The position numbers were made by a program, and so were the translations under genes. A model generated the notes under the pieces. It did no database searches. It saw only the letters and a list, made by a program, of their open reading frames with translations, and was not told the origin of the DNA. 64,000 bases of DNA from Limnobacter olei (GTDB lineage Bacteria > Pseudomonadota > Gammaproteobacteria > Burkholderiales > Burkholderiaceae_B). Location of the stretch: positions 372,001-436,000 of the forward strand of contig NZ_JARFJD010000002.1 in assembly GCF_029087225.1 (NCBI RefSeq), in the 5' to 3' direction. Below, one piece after another: positions 17,872 through 27,179 of the stretch (within the stretch, counting starts at the first letter, position 1; the number at the start of each line of letters is the position of its first letter).

Positions 17872-18948
17872 ATGAAACTGTCCGAATTCGATTTTGATCT
17901 TCCTGAACAGCTTATCGCCCAACACCCCCCGGAACACCGTGGTGAGTCGCGCTTGCTTGTTTGCAACAACAACAAACCCATTGAAGATCACCTGTTTGCG
18001 CATGTGCTGAACTTGCTTCAGCCCAATGATGTGCTGGTGGTTAACGACACCAAAGTGCTGAAGGCCCGACTTGAAGGCCACAAAGCCAGTGGCGGAAAAA
18101 TCGAAGTGATGCTGGAGCGCATTCTCGACGACCGGCGTTTTACCGCCATGATTCGGGCCAGCAAGTCACCCAAACCGGGCAGTGAAATTGTATTGGCTGG
18201 CGCGGCCACAGCCCGTGTGCTGACCAAACACGACATGATGTACGAGCTGGAGTTGCTGGAAAGCAGCCTGAGCCTGCCCGATCTGCTGGATACATATGGC
18301 GCCCTGCCCCTGCCCCCCTACATTGAACACAGCGCCAATGCTCAAGACGATGAACGCTACCAAACCGTGTTTGCGCGTGAGCCGGGCGCTGTGGCTGCCC
18401 CCACGGCGGGCCTGCATTTCACCGAAAAGCTGCTACAAGACGCACAGGCGCGCGGCGTAAAGCTGTTGAACCTGACATTGCATGTCGGCGCTGGTACTTT
18501 CCTGCCGGTTAAAACCGACAATGTCGACGAACACGTGATGCACAGCGAGCGCTATGCCATTTCGGGTTCGCTAATCGAAGCCATGATCAAAGCCAAACAA
18601 AATGGTGGCAAAGTGGTTGCAGTGGGCACCACCTCCCTGCGGGCATTGGAGGCCTGGGCCACAGAAACAGGCTGCAATTTAAGCACCACCGAAGGTTTGA
18701 ATAAAGCAGCAGAATTTGCGCACAACGGCCATGCCGGCGATACGCAGATTTTTATCAAACCCGGCTATGGCTTCAAGGTGGTCGACAGGCTGATCACCAA
18801 TTTCCACTTGCCCAAAAGCACCTTGCTGATGCTGGTGTCTGCTTTTGCCGGAAAAACCAGCATACTCAACGCATATGCGCATGCAATTGCGCAACAATAC
18901 AGGTTCTTCAGTTACGGCGACGCCATGTGGCTTGAACGCTCCGAATGA
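17872..18948 (+). CDS. queA: S-adenosylmethionine:tRNA ribosyltransferase-isomerase
   Basis: 358-residue enzyme that moves the ribosyl group of SAM onto 7-aminomethyl-7-deazaguanine in tRNA, forming epoxyqueuosine. The ATG at 17872 gives the family start MKLSEFDFDLPEQLIAQHPP; another ATG four codons earlier is possible. Conserved blocks include DVLVVNDTKVLKARL, PLPPYI, APTAGLHFTEKLL, LHVGAGTFLPVK and FHLPKSTLLMLVSAFAG. The length equals that of E. coli QueA. It overlaps the next gene by 4 bp (ATGA). Together with gluQ it points to queuosine-modified tRNAs in this organism. Confidence 0.96.
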   Translation: MKLSEFDFDLPEQLIAQHPPEHRGESRLLVCNNNKPIEDHLFAHVLNLLQPNDVLVVNDTKVLKARLEGHKASGGKIEVMLERILDDRRFTAMIRASKSPKPGSEIVLAGAATARVLTKHDMMYELELLESSLSLPDLLDTYGALPLPPYIEHSANAQDDERYQTVFAREPGAVAAPTAGLHFTEKLLQDAQARGVKLLNLTLHVGAGTFLPVKTDNVDEHVMHSERYAISGSLIEAMIKAKQNGGKVVAVGTTSLRALEAWATETGCNLSTTEGLNKAAEFAHNGHAGDTQIFIKPGYGFKVVDRLITNFHLPKSTLLMLVSAFAGKTSILNAYAHAIAQQYRFFSYGDAMWLERSE

Positions 18949-19820
18949 TCGAATCTGCATACCCCGTTGTTTCTCACGATGGCAGCGTTATACAAATGAT
19001 GCGCTGGTCCAACTCCGGAAACAAACCCAAGCTGCATTGGGCACACGCCACCGGGTTCAACGCCAAAACCTACACCCCATTGCTACGCGAGTTATTGCCG
19101 CACTTTGACGTACACACCTGGGACATGCGCGGACACGGCGAAAGCCGGTCAGCGGGCAACCCAAAAACATTTCGCAGCTGGTCCACTTACTATCAAGACC
19201 TGATCGCCGTGCTTGACCAGGCCAGCGAACCCATGTGGCTCGCCGGGCATTCAATCGGTGCCACCACCAGCCTTGCGGCAGCAGCCCAACGCCCCCACAA
19301 AGTAAAAGGCCTTGTATTGGTAGAACCAGTGTTGCTGGACCCCAGGCAAGGTTTTGCACTACGCCTTGCGAATTGGTTTGGTTTTGCTGACCGAATTGCC
19401 ATGGCTGCAGCGGCAGCCCGCAGGCGTGCAAGTTTCCCGACACACCAAGACGCTTTTGAGAATTACCGCAGCAAAAAAGCTTTCGGAACATGGAGCGATG
19501 AATGGCTGCACGCCTATGTGGAACATGGTTTTGTGCCCAGCCACAACAATGAAGTTGAACTGGCCTGCCCCCCCAGCTGGGAATCACTCACCTTTCAACA
19601 CACAGAGCCCAATGCTGCTCGCTGGATTCGTGACCCGGGCTGCCCAATCCATATTCTGGCAGCAGGTCGAGGATCTACATTTCCCACCACCGCACACGCG
19701 CGCATTCAGAAGCGTTTGCCCAAGGCCCATATCGAGGTGATTGCTGATGCCACGCACTTCTTGCCGATGGAACACACTGGGCTGGTGGTGCAACGCATCT
19801 GCGACATCGTGAAAAAATAA
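18945..19820 (+). CDS. Alpha/beta hydrolase fold protein
   Basis: 291 residues, translationally coupled to queA by a 4-bp overlap. The fold signs are clear: VHTWDMRGHGESRS (oxyanion region), the nucleophile elbow LAGHSIGATTSL with Ser103, and a late histidine in ADATHFLPMEH near 271. The usual acid after strand 6 is not obvious: the sequence there is CPIHILAAGRGSTFP instead of the common G-x-D-D/E. The cap region (about 130-200) is rich in aromatic and basic residues. The substrate is unknown; family members include esterases, epoxide hydrolases and C-C hydrolases. Confidence 0.85.
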   Translation: MIESAYPVVSHDGSVIQMMRWSNSGNKPKLHWAHATGFNAKTYTPLLRELLPHFDVHTWDMRGHGESRSAGNPKTFRSWSTYYQDLIAVLDQASEPMWLAGHSIGATTSLAAAAQRPHKVKGLVLVEPVLLDPRQGFALRLANWFGFADRIAMAAAAARRRASFPTHQDAFENYRSKKAFGTWSDEWLHAYVEHGFVPSHNNEVELACPPSWESLTFQHTEPNAARWIRDPGCPIHILAAGRGSTFPTTAHARIQKRLPKAHIEVIADATHFLPMEHTGLVVQRICDIVKK

Positions 19821-19843
19821 AGCCCGGTGATTTCTCACCGGGC
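19812..19843 (-). terminator. Intrinsic terminator of the pnt operon
   Basis: A 9-bp perfect stem (GCCCGGTGA at 19822-19830, TCACCGGGC at 19835-19843) closes a 4-base loop. On the minus strand it is followed by TTTATTTTTT. It lies 30 bp past the pntB stop and also sits just after the convergent hydrolase stop. Confidence 0.85.
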
Positions 19844-19872
19844 CTCTGCAAAACAAAGCAATTGCGTCAAAT

Positions 19873-21318
19873 TTACTCGACCGCTTTCACCATGTCTTCA
19901 ATCACTTTCTTGGCATCGCCAAACACCATCATAGTTTTGTCCATGTAGAACAACTCGTTGTCCAAACCAGCATAGCCGGCATTCATGGAGCGCTTGTTCA
20001 CGATAATGGTTTTTGCCTTGTAGGCTTCCAGAATTGGCATGCCTGCGATCGGGCTCTTGGGGTCTTTCGCAGCGGGGTTCACCACATCGTTCGCACCCAA
20101 CACCAACACCACATCGGTTTGTGCAAATTCACTGTTGATGTCTTCCATCTCAAACACCTGGTCGTAGGGCACTTCAGCCTCTGCCAGCAGCACGTTCATG
20201 TGGCCAGGCATACGGCCTGCAACCGGGTGAATCGCGTACTTTACGGTAACGCCCATGTGAGTCAGCTTCTCGCTCAGCTCTTTCAGGGCGTGCTGCGCAC
20301 GGGCCACGGCCAAACCGTAACCAGGCACAATCACCACGGTTTCTGCGTTGGTCAGCAAGAAAGCCACGTCGTCTGATGAACCGCTTTTCACGGTGCGCTG
20401 CTGGCCACCACCTGCCGCGCCTGCATCGGCTTCGCCGCCAAAACCACCCAGAATCACGTTGAAGAAGGAGCGGTTCATGGCCTTGCACATGATGTATGAA
20501 AGGATCGCACCGGAAGAACCCACCAGCGAACCCGCCACGATCAACATGCTGTTGTTCAGCGAGAAACCAATACCTGCTGCCGCCCAGCCAGAGTAGCTGT
20601 TCAGCATGGACACCACCACTGGCATGTCGGCACCGCCGATCGGGATGATCAAGGTTACGCCCAGAATAAACGCGGCAATCGTCATGATGACAAAGGGCGT
20701 CCAGTCTTGCGTAATAGCAAACCAGACACCGCAACCAATCATCACGATGCCAAGAATTGCGTTCAGCTGATGCTGACCGGTGAAACGCACAGGTGCGCCC
20801 TGGAACAAGCGGAACTTGTATTTGCCGCTCAACTTACCGAAGGCAATTACAGAACCCGAGAAGGTAATTGCACCCACAAAGGTACCGATGAACAGCTCAA
20901 TTTTGTTACCCAGCGGAATGTCGAAGTTGCCCTTGGCCGTGATACCAAATGCGTCGGGCTCGGCGACCGCCGCAATGGCAATGGCCACAGCAGCCAAACC
21001 AATCATGCTGTGCATGAAAGCGACAAGCTCAGGCATTTTCGTCATTTCGACACGCTTGGCCATGACAGTGCCCAAACCACCGCCCACCACCAAACCAGCC
21101 AATACCCAGCCCATGCCTGTGACGGCTGACTGCCCTGCAATGCCTGCCAGCTTGAATACCAAGGCGATTGTGGTGGCAATTGCAATTGCCATACCCACCA
21201 TACCGAAGGTGTTACCCAAACGAGAAGTTGTGGGGTGTGAAAGGCCCTTCAAGGCCTGAATGAAACAGATTGACGCCACCAAGTACAACAGCGTCACTGC
21301 GTTGAAACTCAATTCCAT
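19873..21318 (-). CDS. pntB: NAD(P) transhydrogenase subunit beta
   Basis: 481-residue membrane subunit of proton-translocating transhydrogenase, which reduces NADP with NADH at the expense of the proton gradient. About nine membrane helices fill residues 1-260 (LYLVASICFIQALKGL, GMVGMAIAIATTIALVF and others). The C-terminal dIII domain binds NADP(H), with VVIVPGYGLAVARAQHAL and LVLGANDVVNPAAKDP. It is last in the order pntAA-pntAB-pntB, 24 bp after pntAB, and is followed by a strong terminator. Confidence 0.96.
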   Translation of the reverse strand: MELSFNAVTLLYLVASICFIQALKGLSHPTTSRLGNTFGMVGMAIAIATTIALVFKLAGIAGQSAVTGMGWVLAGLVVGGGLGTVMAKRVEMTKMPELVAFMHSMIGLAAVAIAIAAVAEPDAFGITAKGNFDIPLGNKIELFIGTFVGAITFSGSVIAFGKLSGKYKFRLFQGAPVRFTGQHQLNAILGIVMIGCGVWFAITQDWTPFVIMTIAAFILGVTLIIPIGGADMPVVVSMLNSYSGWAAAGIGFSLNNSMLIVAGSLVGSSGAILSYIMCKAMNRSFFNVILGGFGGEADAGAAGGGQQRTVKSGSSDDVAFLLTNAETVVIVPGYGLAVARAQHALKELSEKLTHMGVTVKYAIHPVAGRMPGHMNVLLAEAEVPYDQVFEMEDINSEFAQTDVVLVLGANDVVNPAAKDPKSPIAGMPILEAYKAKTIIVNKRSMNAGYAGLDNELFYMDKTMMVFGDAKKVIEDMVKAVE

Positions 21319-21342
21319 AAATTTCTCCAGATCGCTGTTGGT

Positions 21343-21636
21343 TTATTTGTTCTTTTTCTTGAACATTTCAAGCATGCGACGGGTGACCAAAAAGCCACCA
21401 AACACATTCACAGCGGCCAAGGCCACAGCCAGCACACCCATGAATTTGCCCAAAGGCGTTACGGTCAGCGCAGCTGCCAGCATGGCACCCACAATCACGA
21501 TTGCTGAAATAGCATTGGTCACAGCCATCAAGGGTGTGTGCAGCGCGGGGGTTACGTTCCAAACCACGTGGTAACCCACGTAAATGGCCAGTACAAAAAT
21601 AATCAGGTTGACCACGGTAGGGCTGATTGCGTCCAT
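21343..21636 (-). CDS. pntAB: NAD(P) transhydrogenase subunit alpha, part 2 (membrane)
   Basis: 97-residue membrane subunit equal to the C-terminal membrane part of E. coli PntA. It has three helices: [33 protein letters not shown] and [38 protein letters not shown] is the conserved block of the family. Encoding the alpha subunit as two polypeptides is known from Rhodospirillum rubrum and many other proteobacteria, so this is not a frameshift: it has its own ribosome site (AAGGAAGGAG) and lies 13 bp after pntAA. Confidence 0.95.
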   Translation of the reverse strand: MDAISPTVVNLIIFVLAIYVGYHVVWNVTPALHTPLMAVTNAISAIVIVGAMLAAALTVTPLGKFMGVLAVALAAVNVFGGFLVTRRMLEMFKKKNK

Positions 21637-21649
21637 GTTGGCTCCTTCC

Positions 21650-22777
21650 TTAAGCGTTTTTGCGTTTGAGTTCGCCGCCAGTGCACATCAGGCACGCAGC
21701 AACAATGTCGTCTTCCATGTCGATCTTGAAGGCGCCTTCCTTGTCGAAAACAAGCTTCAAGAAATCAATCACGTTGCGGGCGTACAGTGCGGATGCATCT
21801 GCTGCCACCATGGCGGCCAGGTTGGCATAGCCCACAATTTTCACGCCATTTACGTCGACAATCTCGTTCAATTTGGACAAGGGGCAATTGCCGCCCTGCT
21901 CAACAGCCAAGTCTATAACCACGGAACCGGGCTTCATTGCTCGCACAGTGTCTTCATGCAGCAATGTGGGCGCCTTGCGACCAGGAATCAAGGCCGTGGT
22001 AATCACGATGTCGCTTTTGATCGCTTTGTCGTGAACGGCAGCAGCCTGACGCTTCATCCAGCTTTCAGGCATTGGGCGGGCATAGCCACCCACACCTTGG
22101 GCAATTTCACGTTCTTCGTCTGACTCAAAAGGTACATCAACAAATTTTGCACCCAGCGATTCGACCTGCTCTTTCGTGGCAGGGCGTACATCAGATGCCT
22201 CAATAACCGCACCCAAACGCTTGGCAGTTGCAATGGCTTGCAAGCCCGCAACACCCACGCCCAGAATAAGTACACGGGCGGCTTTTACTGTACCGGCGGC
22301 GGTCATCAGCATGGGCATGAAACGCTGGTAAACGTTGGCCGCTATCATCACAGCTTTGTAACCTGCAATGTTGGCTTGTGAAGACAACACGTCCATGCTT
22401 TGCGCGCGCGTGGTGCGTGGCGCGGCTTCCAGTGCAAATGCGGTCAGGCCAGCCTTGTTCATGGCTTCCAGTGATGCATTGTCAAAGGGGTTCAGCATGC
22501 CAACCACTACCTGACCTGCACGGTAAGCAGACAGTTCGTTTTCCGCGGGTGCGCGCACCTTCAGGATCATGTCGCAGTTGCTGATCACATCCATGGCACG
22601 ATCAACAATTGTTGCACCCACATCGCTGTAGGCCTGATCGGTGATCGAGCTAGCAATACCTGCGCCTGCTTGAACAAACACCTCGTGTTTTTGAGAAATG
22701 AGCTTCTTCACCGTTTCAGGTGTAGCGGCTACACGCGTTTCTCCGGACCTTGTCTCGGCCGGGATTCCGATTTTCAT
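21650..22777 (-). CDS. pntAA: NAD(P) transhydrogenase subunit alpha, part 1 (NAD-binding)
   Basis: 375-residue soluble NAD(H)-binding dI subunit, related to alanine dehydrogenase. It opens [20 protein letters not shown], typical of the family. The Rossmann fold is [20 protein letters not shown], followed by the acidic residue in VIEASDVRP that binds the adenosine ribose. The C-terminal stretch is [15 protein letters not shown]. The ATG is preceded by AAGGAGAAG. First gene of the pnt operon. Confidence 0.96.
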   Translation of the reverse strand: MKIGIPAETRSGETRVAATPETVKKLISQKHEVFVQAGAGIASSITDQAYSDVGATIVDRAMDVISNCDMILKVRAPAENELSAYRAGQVVVGMLNPFDNASLEAMNKAGLTAFALEAAPRTTRAQSMDVLSSQANIAGYKAVMIAANVYQRFMPMLMTAAGTVKAARVLILGVGVAGLQAIATAKRLGAVIEASDVRPATKEQVESLGAKFVDVPFESDEEREIAQGVGGYARPMPESWMKRQAAAVHDKAIKSDIVITTALIPGRKAPTLLHEDTVRAMKPGSVVIDLAVEQGGNCPLSKLNEIVDVNGVKIVGYANLAAMVAADASALYARNVIDFLKLVFDKEGAFKIDMEDDIVAACLMCTGGELKRKNA

Positions 22778-22987
22778 GGAACTTCTCCTTGTGGGAAAGC
22801 GCTTTTATTTGATGTTTAAGAACTGCAAATACACTGCTGGTGCGGACTATAGCACGGTAGTATCCCTCAATCTAAGGGATAACCACAACCCGGTATCTGA
22901 CAATTATTCATGTCACAAGCTGAACCGTGGGCTCACCCCTTGCATTCAGTGCGTGATCTAAACACCAATTTTGAATAGTGGGAAGCG

Positions 22988-23011
22988 AAGGGGTGGTTCT
23001 GCCCACCCCTT
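22988..23011 (-). terminator. Probable terminator after btuB
   Basis: A 9-bp perfect stem (AAGGGGTGG / CCACCCCTT) closes a 6-base loop, 7 bp past the btuB stop. The T run on the minus strand is poor, so it may be a weak or Rho-assisted terminator. Confidence 0.55.
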
Positions 23012-23017
23012 GTTCAA

Positions 23018-25036
23018 TTAAAAATCAAACTGGGCTGTCAGTTTGAAATTACGACCGGGGTCTGGATAAACGCCAACAGCCGGCCTGTTGTTAAAAACTG
23101 CAAATGCGTTGTAATAAGCTTGGCTAAAATAATCTCGGTCGAACAAATTGTTTACAGAAAATATCAACTTGACGCGCTCTAGCTGATACCGAAAATTAAG
23201 GTCTGCCACAGCATACCCAGGTACTTTTCCTTTTTCGACAGGTTCATCCAGATCACCGCCAAGCCTTTGATCGGACTGCGCCTGCAACAGCAACTCGGCT
23301 TGTGCTTTGTCACTGAGATCATAAGCCAAGGCAAGCAAGCCGCGGTGTGCAGGCACAAGTGGTACGCGCGTATCGATCAAATTGCCCGTTCGAAATTCCG
23401 AATCGGTGTAAGTGTAGGCCGCACGCAAATCCAGTCGATCGATAAGCCGGGCTGAATGCTCCAGCTCAACACCCAGTCGCTGGGTTTTATCCAGATTGAT
23501 GTTGGTGAAATTGATATTGGCAATTTCGTCGTCCAGCATGATCTTGAAAAGACGAATCACCTGCTCGCTTTCAGCCACCCGGCGGCGAACCCCCATTTCT
23601 AGTTCTTTGGACAGCTGCGGATCGAGAAAGGTGCCGGTGGGTGGGCGGGCAGACGGATCGTTCTCATCCACATTGGGCACGCGATATCCGCTGTTGTACT
23701 TGCCAAACGCCGTGAACTCCTCGGTCAATACCTTGGCGAAGCCCAACTCAAAAGCCTCTAGGTTGAAGTCGCGGCGGGTGCTTGTCTCGGTGGGTGCAAA
23801 CGGGCCTGAGTCATATCGGTACTGGTAGAAGCGCTCCACCCGGTAACCGGCGTTCACTCTCAAGGAGTCGGTCACTGCCACGTCATCTGTCAAATAAGCC
23901 GCATAAGAACTTTGCGTGCCCTTGGCTGCGAAGTTTCCAAATGAGAATTGCGACCGCGCGTCAAGCTCGGCACGTTCAGAAGCGAGCCCCATGGTCCAAC
24001 GGTGATTCATGCCAGCAACATTCAAAGAATCGCTCACGAATCCAGAAAACTGGTCTTGAATAACCTCACGCTGACCTGTGGGATTTCCATCCTTGAATGA
24101 ACGTCGTTGATCTCGTTGGGAAAGATCAAGACCATAGTCACGATCCAAACCATTCGTGCGAAAAAATGCAGTAACGAAATCGCGCTTAAACAGGGAAAAA
24201 TCGCCTCGATTGTTGACCGTTGGAACGGCTTGACGTGGATTTTCATTGAACTCGGCCAAACCCAAAGCGCCGGGTAACCGCGCATCACTACTCTCTGTGC
24301 CAAAACGTACGCCGGTATGAACATGCTGCCCGGTCCAGCTCAATGTTGCAGCAGCGCTACCGAAGTCTTCTCCGCTGCGCTCACGGTATCCGTCGGTGCT
24401 GGCCTCTGTTGCATCCAGCGCCAAACCAAATCCATTGGCACCACCCTTCAGCGCAACCGACGCATCTTGAGTACCAAAAGACCCCACGGACAAAGTGGCA
24501 GTCCCAGAAGGTGGGGCATCGCCTGTGGGCTGAATTGTGGTAATTCTAATTACGCCGGCGGATGCACCATCCCCGTAAGCCACTGAAGCGCCACCGCGAA
24601 CAATTTCAATCGACTCGATGCTAGCAACTGGAATGTTTGATATACGGGCAGTTGCCAGTTCTTTTTCGCTGTACCGAACACCATCCACAATGACGGCGAC
24701 GTTCGTGTAGGCATCAGACCCACCAAAACCACGTAGATCAAAAGTCGCGTCACGCCTGCCGATCAATCCTGGTCGCGTATTCACAAATCCAAGCTTTTGA
24801 ACAAGTTCTGCCACCGAGTTGTAGCCCGACTTTTCGATGTCGTCCCGAGTAATTAAAGTTGCAGAGGGTGGGGCCTCCGCTTTGGTGTCAATTGTTCGAC
24901 TAGACGTAACAACAACTGAGGGCAGATCGCGGGAATGCGTCTTGTCCGATTCAGACAAGTGGATAAACGAAGACTGTTCGGCACGAGACGAAACACACGC
25001 CAATGCGCACGCAAGAAAAACCAGATTTTTTTTCAT
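23018..25036 (-). CDS. btuB: TonB-dependent vitamin B12 outer-membrane receptor
   Basis: 672-residue outer-membrane receptor that imports cobalamin with TonB energy. The start at 25036 gives a signal peptide (MKKNLVFLACALACVSSRA). A TonB box-like DLPSVVVTSSR follows, then the plug domain (ATLITRDDIEKSGYNSVAEL, VDGVRYSEKE, IEIVRGGASVAYGDGASAGV). The rest is a 22-strand barrel ending in aromatic F (KLTAQFDF). The assignment to B12 rests on the cobalamin riboswitch upstream, since plug motifs alone do not separate BtuB from siderophore receptors. No btuCDF or cob gene is near. Confidence 0.9.
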   Translation of the reverse strand: MKKNLVFLACALACVSSRAEQSSFIHLSESDKTHSRDLPSVVVTSSRTIDTKAEAPPSATLITRDDIEKSGYNSVAELVQKLGFVNTRPGLIGRRDATFDLRGFGGSDAYTNVAVIVDGVRYSEKELATARISNIPVASIESIEIVRGGASVAYGDGASAGVIRITTIQPTGDAPPSGTATLSVGSFGTQDASVALKGGANGFGLALDATEASTDGYRERSGEDFGSAAATLSWTGQHVHTGVRFGTESSDARLPGALGLAEFNENPRQAVPTVNNRGDFSLFKRDFVTAFFRTNGLDRDYGLDLSQRDQRRSFKDGNPTGQREVIQDQFSGFVSDSLNVAGMNHRWTMGLASERAELDARSQFSFGNFAAKGTQSSYAAYLTDDVAVTDSLRVNAGYRVERFYQYRYDSGPFAPTETSTRRDFNLEAFELGFAKVLTEEFTAFGKYNSGYRVPNVDENDPSARPPTGTFLDPQLSKELEMGVRRRVAESEQVIRLFKIMLDDEIANINFTNINLDKTQRLGVELEHSARLIDRLDLRAAYTYTDSEFRTGNLIDTRVPLVPAHRGLLALAYDLSDKAQAELLLQAQSDQRLGGDLDEPVEKGKVPGYAVADLNFRYQLERVKLIFSVNNLFDRDYFSQAYYNAFAVFNNRPAVGVYPDPGRNFKLTAQFDF

Positions 25037-25245
25037 GACTTCCAGGAAGTGAGCCACACCCACCGTGCGGCAATAAATTCACTGGAGAAGACCAAGAACA
25101 GGCGAAAGAACAGTGCGCGCAACAAAACCACGAGCAACACGCCAAGGTCAGTTACGGAAAAAAGTTCGATTAGAAGCAATTAGCCGCCTGCGCACTGCCT
25201 CCCCGCAGCACCAGTCGCTCGCCTGAATGGGACAGGCTGAACGGT
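25037..25245 (-). promoter_or_regulatory. btuB leader between riboswitch and start codon
   Basis: Untranslated leader, read on the minus strand. A GCCTG/CAGGC hairpin lies at 25221-25237 just after the aptamer. A T run (TTTTTT) is present near 25165-25160. The btuB ribosome site GGAAG is itself half of a perfect palindrome, ACTTCC-A-GGAAGT on the plus strand at 25038-25050, which can hide it. No gene is supported in this stretch. Confidence 0.5.
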
Positions 25246-25430
25246 CAAGGCCGGTATCCGGGCTTGTAAGTTTTGATGTGTCGCCTTCCCAGTTGCTGCG
25301 TTTAGAGCAGCTTTACTACCAGTGGCAAAATGACACACCCGCACTTACTTACCGTTGCGGGGGCAGCGCAGGCTTGAACCTGCTTCCCGTTTAACTGCGC
25401 TCAAAAAATGAGCACAAGCACCTTAACCCT
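25246..25430 (-). promoter_or_regulatory. Cobalamin (B12) riboswitch
   Basis: On the minus strand the conserved core elements appear in order: CTGCCCCCGCAACGGTAAGT around 25370-25350, the B12 box GCCACTGG at 25326-25319, GGGAAGGCGA around 25290, and AAGCCCGGATACCGGCC at 25265-25249. These are the invariant segments of the cobalamin aptamer. Upstream of btuB, the ligand-bound form represses expression of the B12 receptor. End coordinates are approximate; the P1 strand may extend to about 25440. Confidence 0.95.
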
Positions 25431-25498
25431 GCTATTCTAACGTGTTTTTTAACTCCCAACCCTCGGCGCACCCTGTTTAAGTAGTGCGATTGAAAGCC

Positions 25499-26014
25499 AT
25501 GTCAGAAGTCTGGAAACCCAGCGTTACAGTAGCCGCCATCGTTGAACATCAGGGCAAATTCCTGATCGTGGAAGAGCACACCACCGATGGCATCAAGCTG
25601 AACCAACCCGCAGGCCACCTGGACCCAGGTGAAACGCCACAATTTGGTGCTGCCCGCGAGGCGCTGGAAGAATCTGCATGGGAAGTAAACCCTGTGGGTT
25701 TGTTGGGTATTTACATGAGCCGCTACACCAGCTCCCGCACTCTTGAAGACGTTACCTACCTACGCTTTGCATTTGCAGCTGAAGTGGTGAAACACCACAC
25801 CGACCGCGCTTTGGACGAGGGCATTATCCGCACGCTGTGGATGACTGTTGAAGAACTGCGCGCCAGCCAAGACCAACACCGCAGCCCGTTGGTTATGCGC
25901 TGCGTTGAAGACTTCCTGAACTGGAAAGCAGGCAAGCAACCCATCATGCCGCTTGAGCATGTGTATACGCACCCCAGCGTGCTTGCAGGGCCCATGCCCC
26001 CCGGCGTATCGTAA
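25499..26014 (+). CDS. Nudix hydrolase (NudJ-like)
   Basis: 171 residues. The Nudix box runs from Gly39: [21 protein letters not shown], cited here in part as GHLDPGE and REALEES. The glycine normally ending the EExG part is alanine (ESAWEV). The enzyme hydrolyses a nucleoside diphosphate linked to another moiety, using Mg. The ATG at 25499 is preferred over a TTG five codons earlier. Size and position just ahead of mnmA (5-bp gap) match NudJ/YmfB, the thiamine- and nucleoside-pyrophosphate phosphatase that precedes mnmA in E. coli as well. Confidence 0.92.
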   Translation: MSEVWKPSVTVAAIVEHQGKFLIVEEHTTDGIKLNQPAGHLDPGETPQFGAAREALEESAWEVNPVGLLGIYMSRYTSSRTLEDVTYLRFAFAAEVVKHHTDRALDEGIIRTLWMTVEELRASQDQHRSPLVMRCVEDFLNWKAGKQPIMPLEHVYTHPSVLAGPMPPGVS

Positions 26015-26019
26015 ACATC

Positions 26020-27087
26020 ATGGCTAAAACAGTGGTTATCGGCATGTCGGGCGGGGTGGATTCCTCGGTGTCGGCGTGGCTGCTCAAGCAGCAGGGTTAC
26101 AACGTGATCGGTCTTTTCATGAAAAACTGGGAAGACGATGACGACTCGGAATACTGTTCCAGCCGCCAAGACTGGCTAGACGCTGCAAGTGTGGCTGACG
26201 TAGTGGGCGTGGACATTGAAGCCGTGAACTTCGCCAGCGAATACAAAGACCGGGTTTTCTCGGTGTTTCTCAGCGAGTACTCGGCAGGCCGCACCCCAAA
26301 CCCGGACATTCTCTGCAACAGCGAGATCAAGTTCAAAGCCTTCCTGGATCATGCCTACAGCCTGGGCGCCGATTACATCGCAACCGGCCACTATGCCCGC
26401 GTACGGGAAGTCAACGGTGAATTCCAGCTTCTGAAAGCGGTGGACCACAGCAAAGATCAATCGTACTTTTTGCACCGGCTGAACCAAGCGCAGCTGAGTA
26501 AAACCCTGTTTCCGCTCGGTGAGATCCAGAAAACCGAAGTGCGGAAAATAGCGCTTGAACTGGGTTTGGCCAATGCCACCAAAAAGGACAGCACTGGCAT
26601 TTGCTTCATTGGCGAGCGGCCTTTCCGTGAGTTTTTAAACCGCTACCTACCCACCGCGCCTGGCCCCATTCTGAATGACGAGGACCATCAAATTGGCGAG
26701 CATGTGGGCTTAAGCTTCTACACACTGGGACAGCGCAAAGGCATTGGTATTGGCGGCCAGAAAGAAGGCAACGGCGAACCCTGGTTTGTGGCCCGCAAGG
26801 ATCTGAAAAACAACACGCTGTATGTGGTGCAAGGGCATGACCACCCTTGGCTGCACCAAAAAACCCTGCTGGCCGAGCAAGCACACTACATTTCAGGCTA
26901 CGCGCCGTCCGATGCGCACATGGCTTGCAAGGCCCGATACAGACAAGAAGATTCAGCATGCGACTTCAAATTGACCAATCAAGGTTTCGAGTTGAATTTC
27001 GCCGAAAGCCAGTTTGCAGTGACACCGGGGCAAAGCGCTGTGCTGTACCAAGGCGAAGTGTGCCTGGGTGGCGGCGTCATTGCCTGA
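26020..27087 (+). CDS. mnmA: tRNA-specific 2-thiouridylase MnmA
   Basis: 355-residue enzyme that adds sulfur to uridine 34 of tRNA-Lys, -Glu and -Gln. The PP-loop SGGVDSS is at residues 10-16. The catalytic cysteines are Cys99 ([12 protein letters not shown]) and Cys195 ([12 protein letters not shown]). HYARVRE and [14 protein letters not shown] are further family blocks, and a C-terminal beta-barrel ends in [13 protein letters not shown]. It is probably co-transcribed with the Nudix gene and ends at a strong bidirectional terminator. Confidence 0.97.
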   Translation: MAKTVVIGMSGGVDSSVSAWLLKQQGYNVIGLFMKNWEDDDDSEYCSSRQDWLDAASVADVVGVDIEAVNFASEYKDRVFSVFLSEYSAGRTPNPDILCNSEIKFKAFLDHAYSLGADYIATGHYARVREVNGEFQLLKAVDHSKDQSYFLHRLNQAQLSKTLFPLGEIQKTEVRKIALELGLANATKKDSTGICFIGERPFREFLNRYLPTAPGPILNDEDHQIGEHVGLSFYTLGQRKGIGIGGQKEGNGEPWFVARKDLKNNTLYVVQGHDHPWLHQKTLLAEQAHYISGYAPSDAHMACKARYRQEDSACDFKLTNQGFELNFAESQFAVTPGQSAVLYQGEVCLGGGVIA

Positions 27088-27110
27088 TCTGCCTCGGCAG
27101 CGCCGTGCAT

Positions 27111-27152
27111 AAAAAAGCCCCGACCTGGTTACAAACCAGTCGGGGCTTTTTT
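27111..27152. terminator. Bidirectional intrinsic terminator between mnmA and GST gene
   Basis: AAAAAA precedes and TTTTTT follows a long stem: GCCCCGA pairs with TCGGGGC, then one bulged C, then CTGGT pairs with ACCAG around a 5-base loop. It has a U tract in both directions and so can end both the mnmA transcript and the convergent GST transcript. Confidence 0.93.
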
Positions 27153-27179
27153 GATTCAAAACAGAATCACTATGCAGCG

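Noticed and set aside
21343-22777. Split pntA considered as a frameshift
   Set aside because: Each part has its own ribosome site and start, and the three-gene form is well known in proteobacteria.
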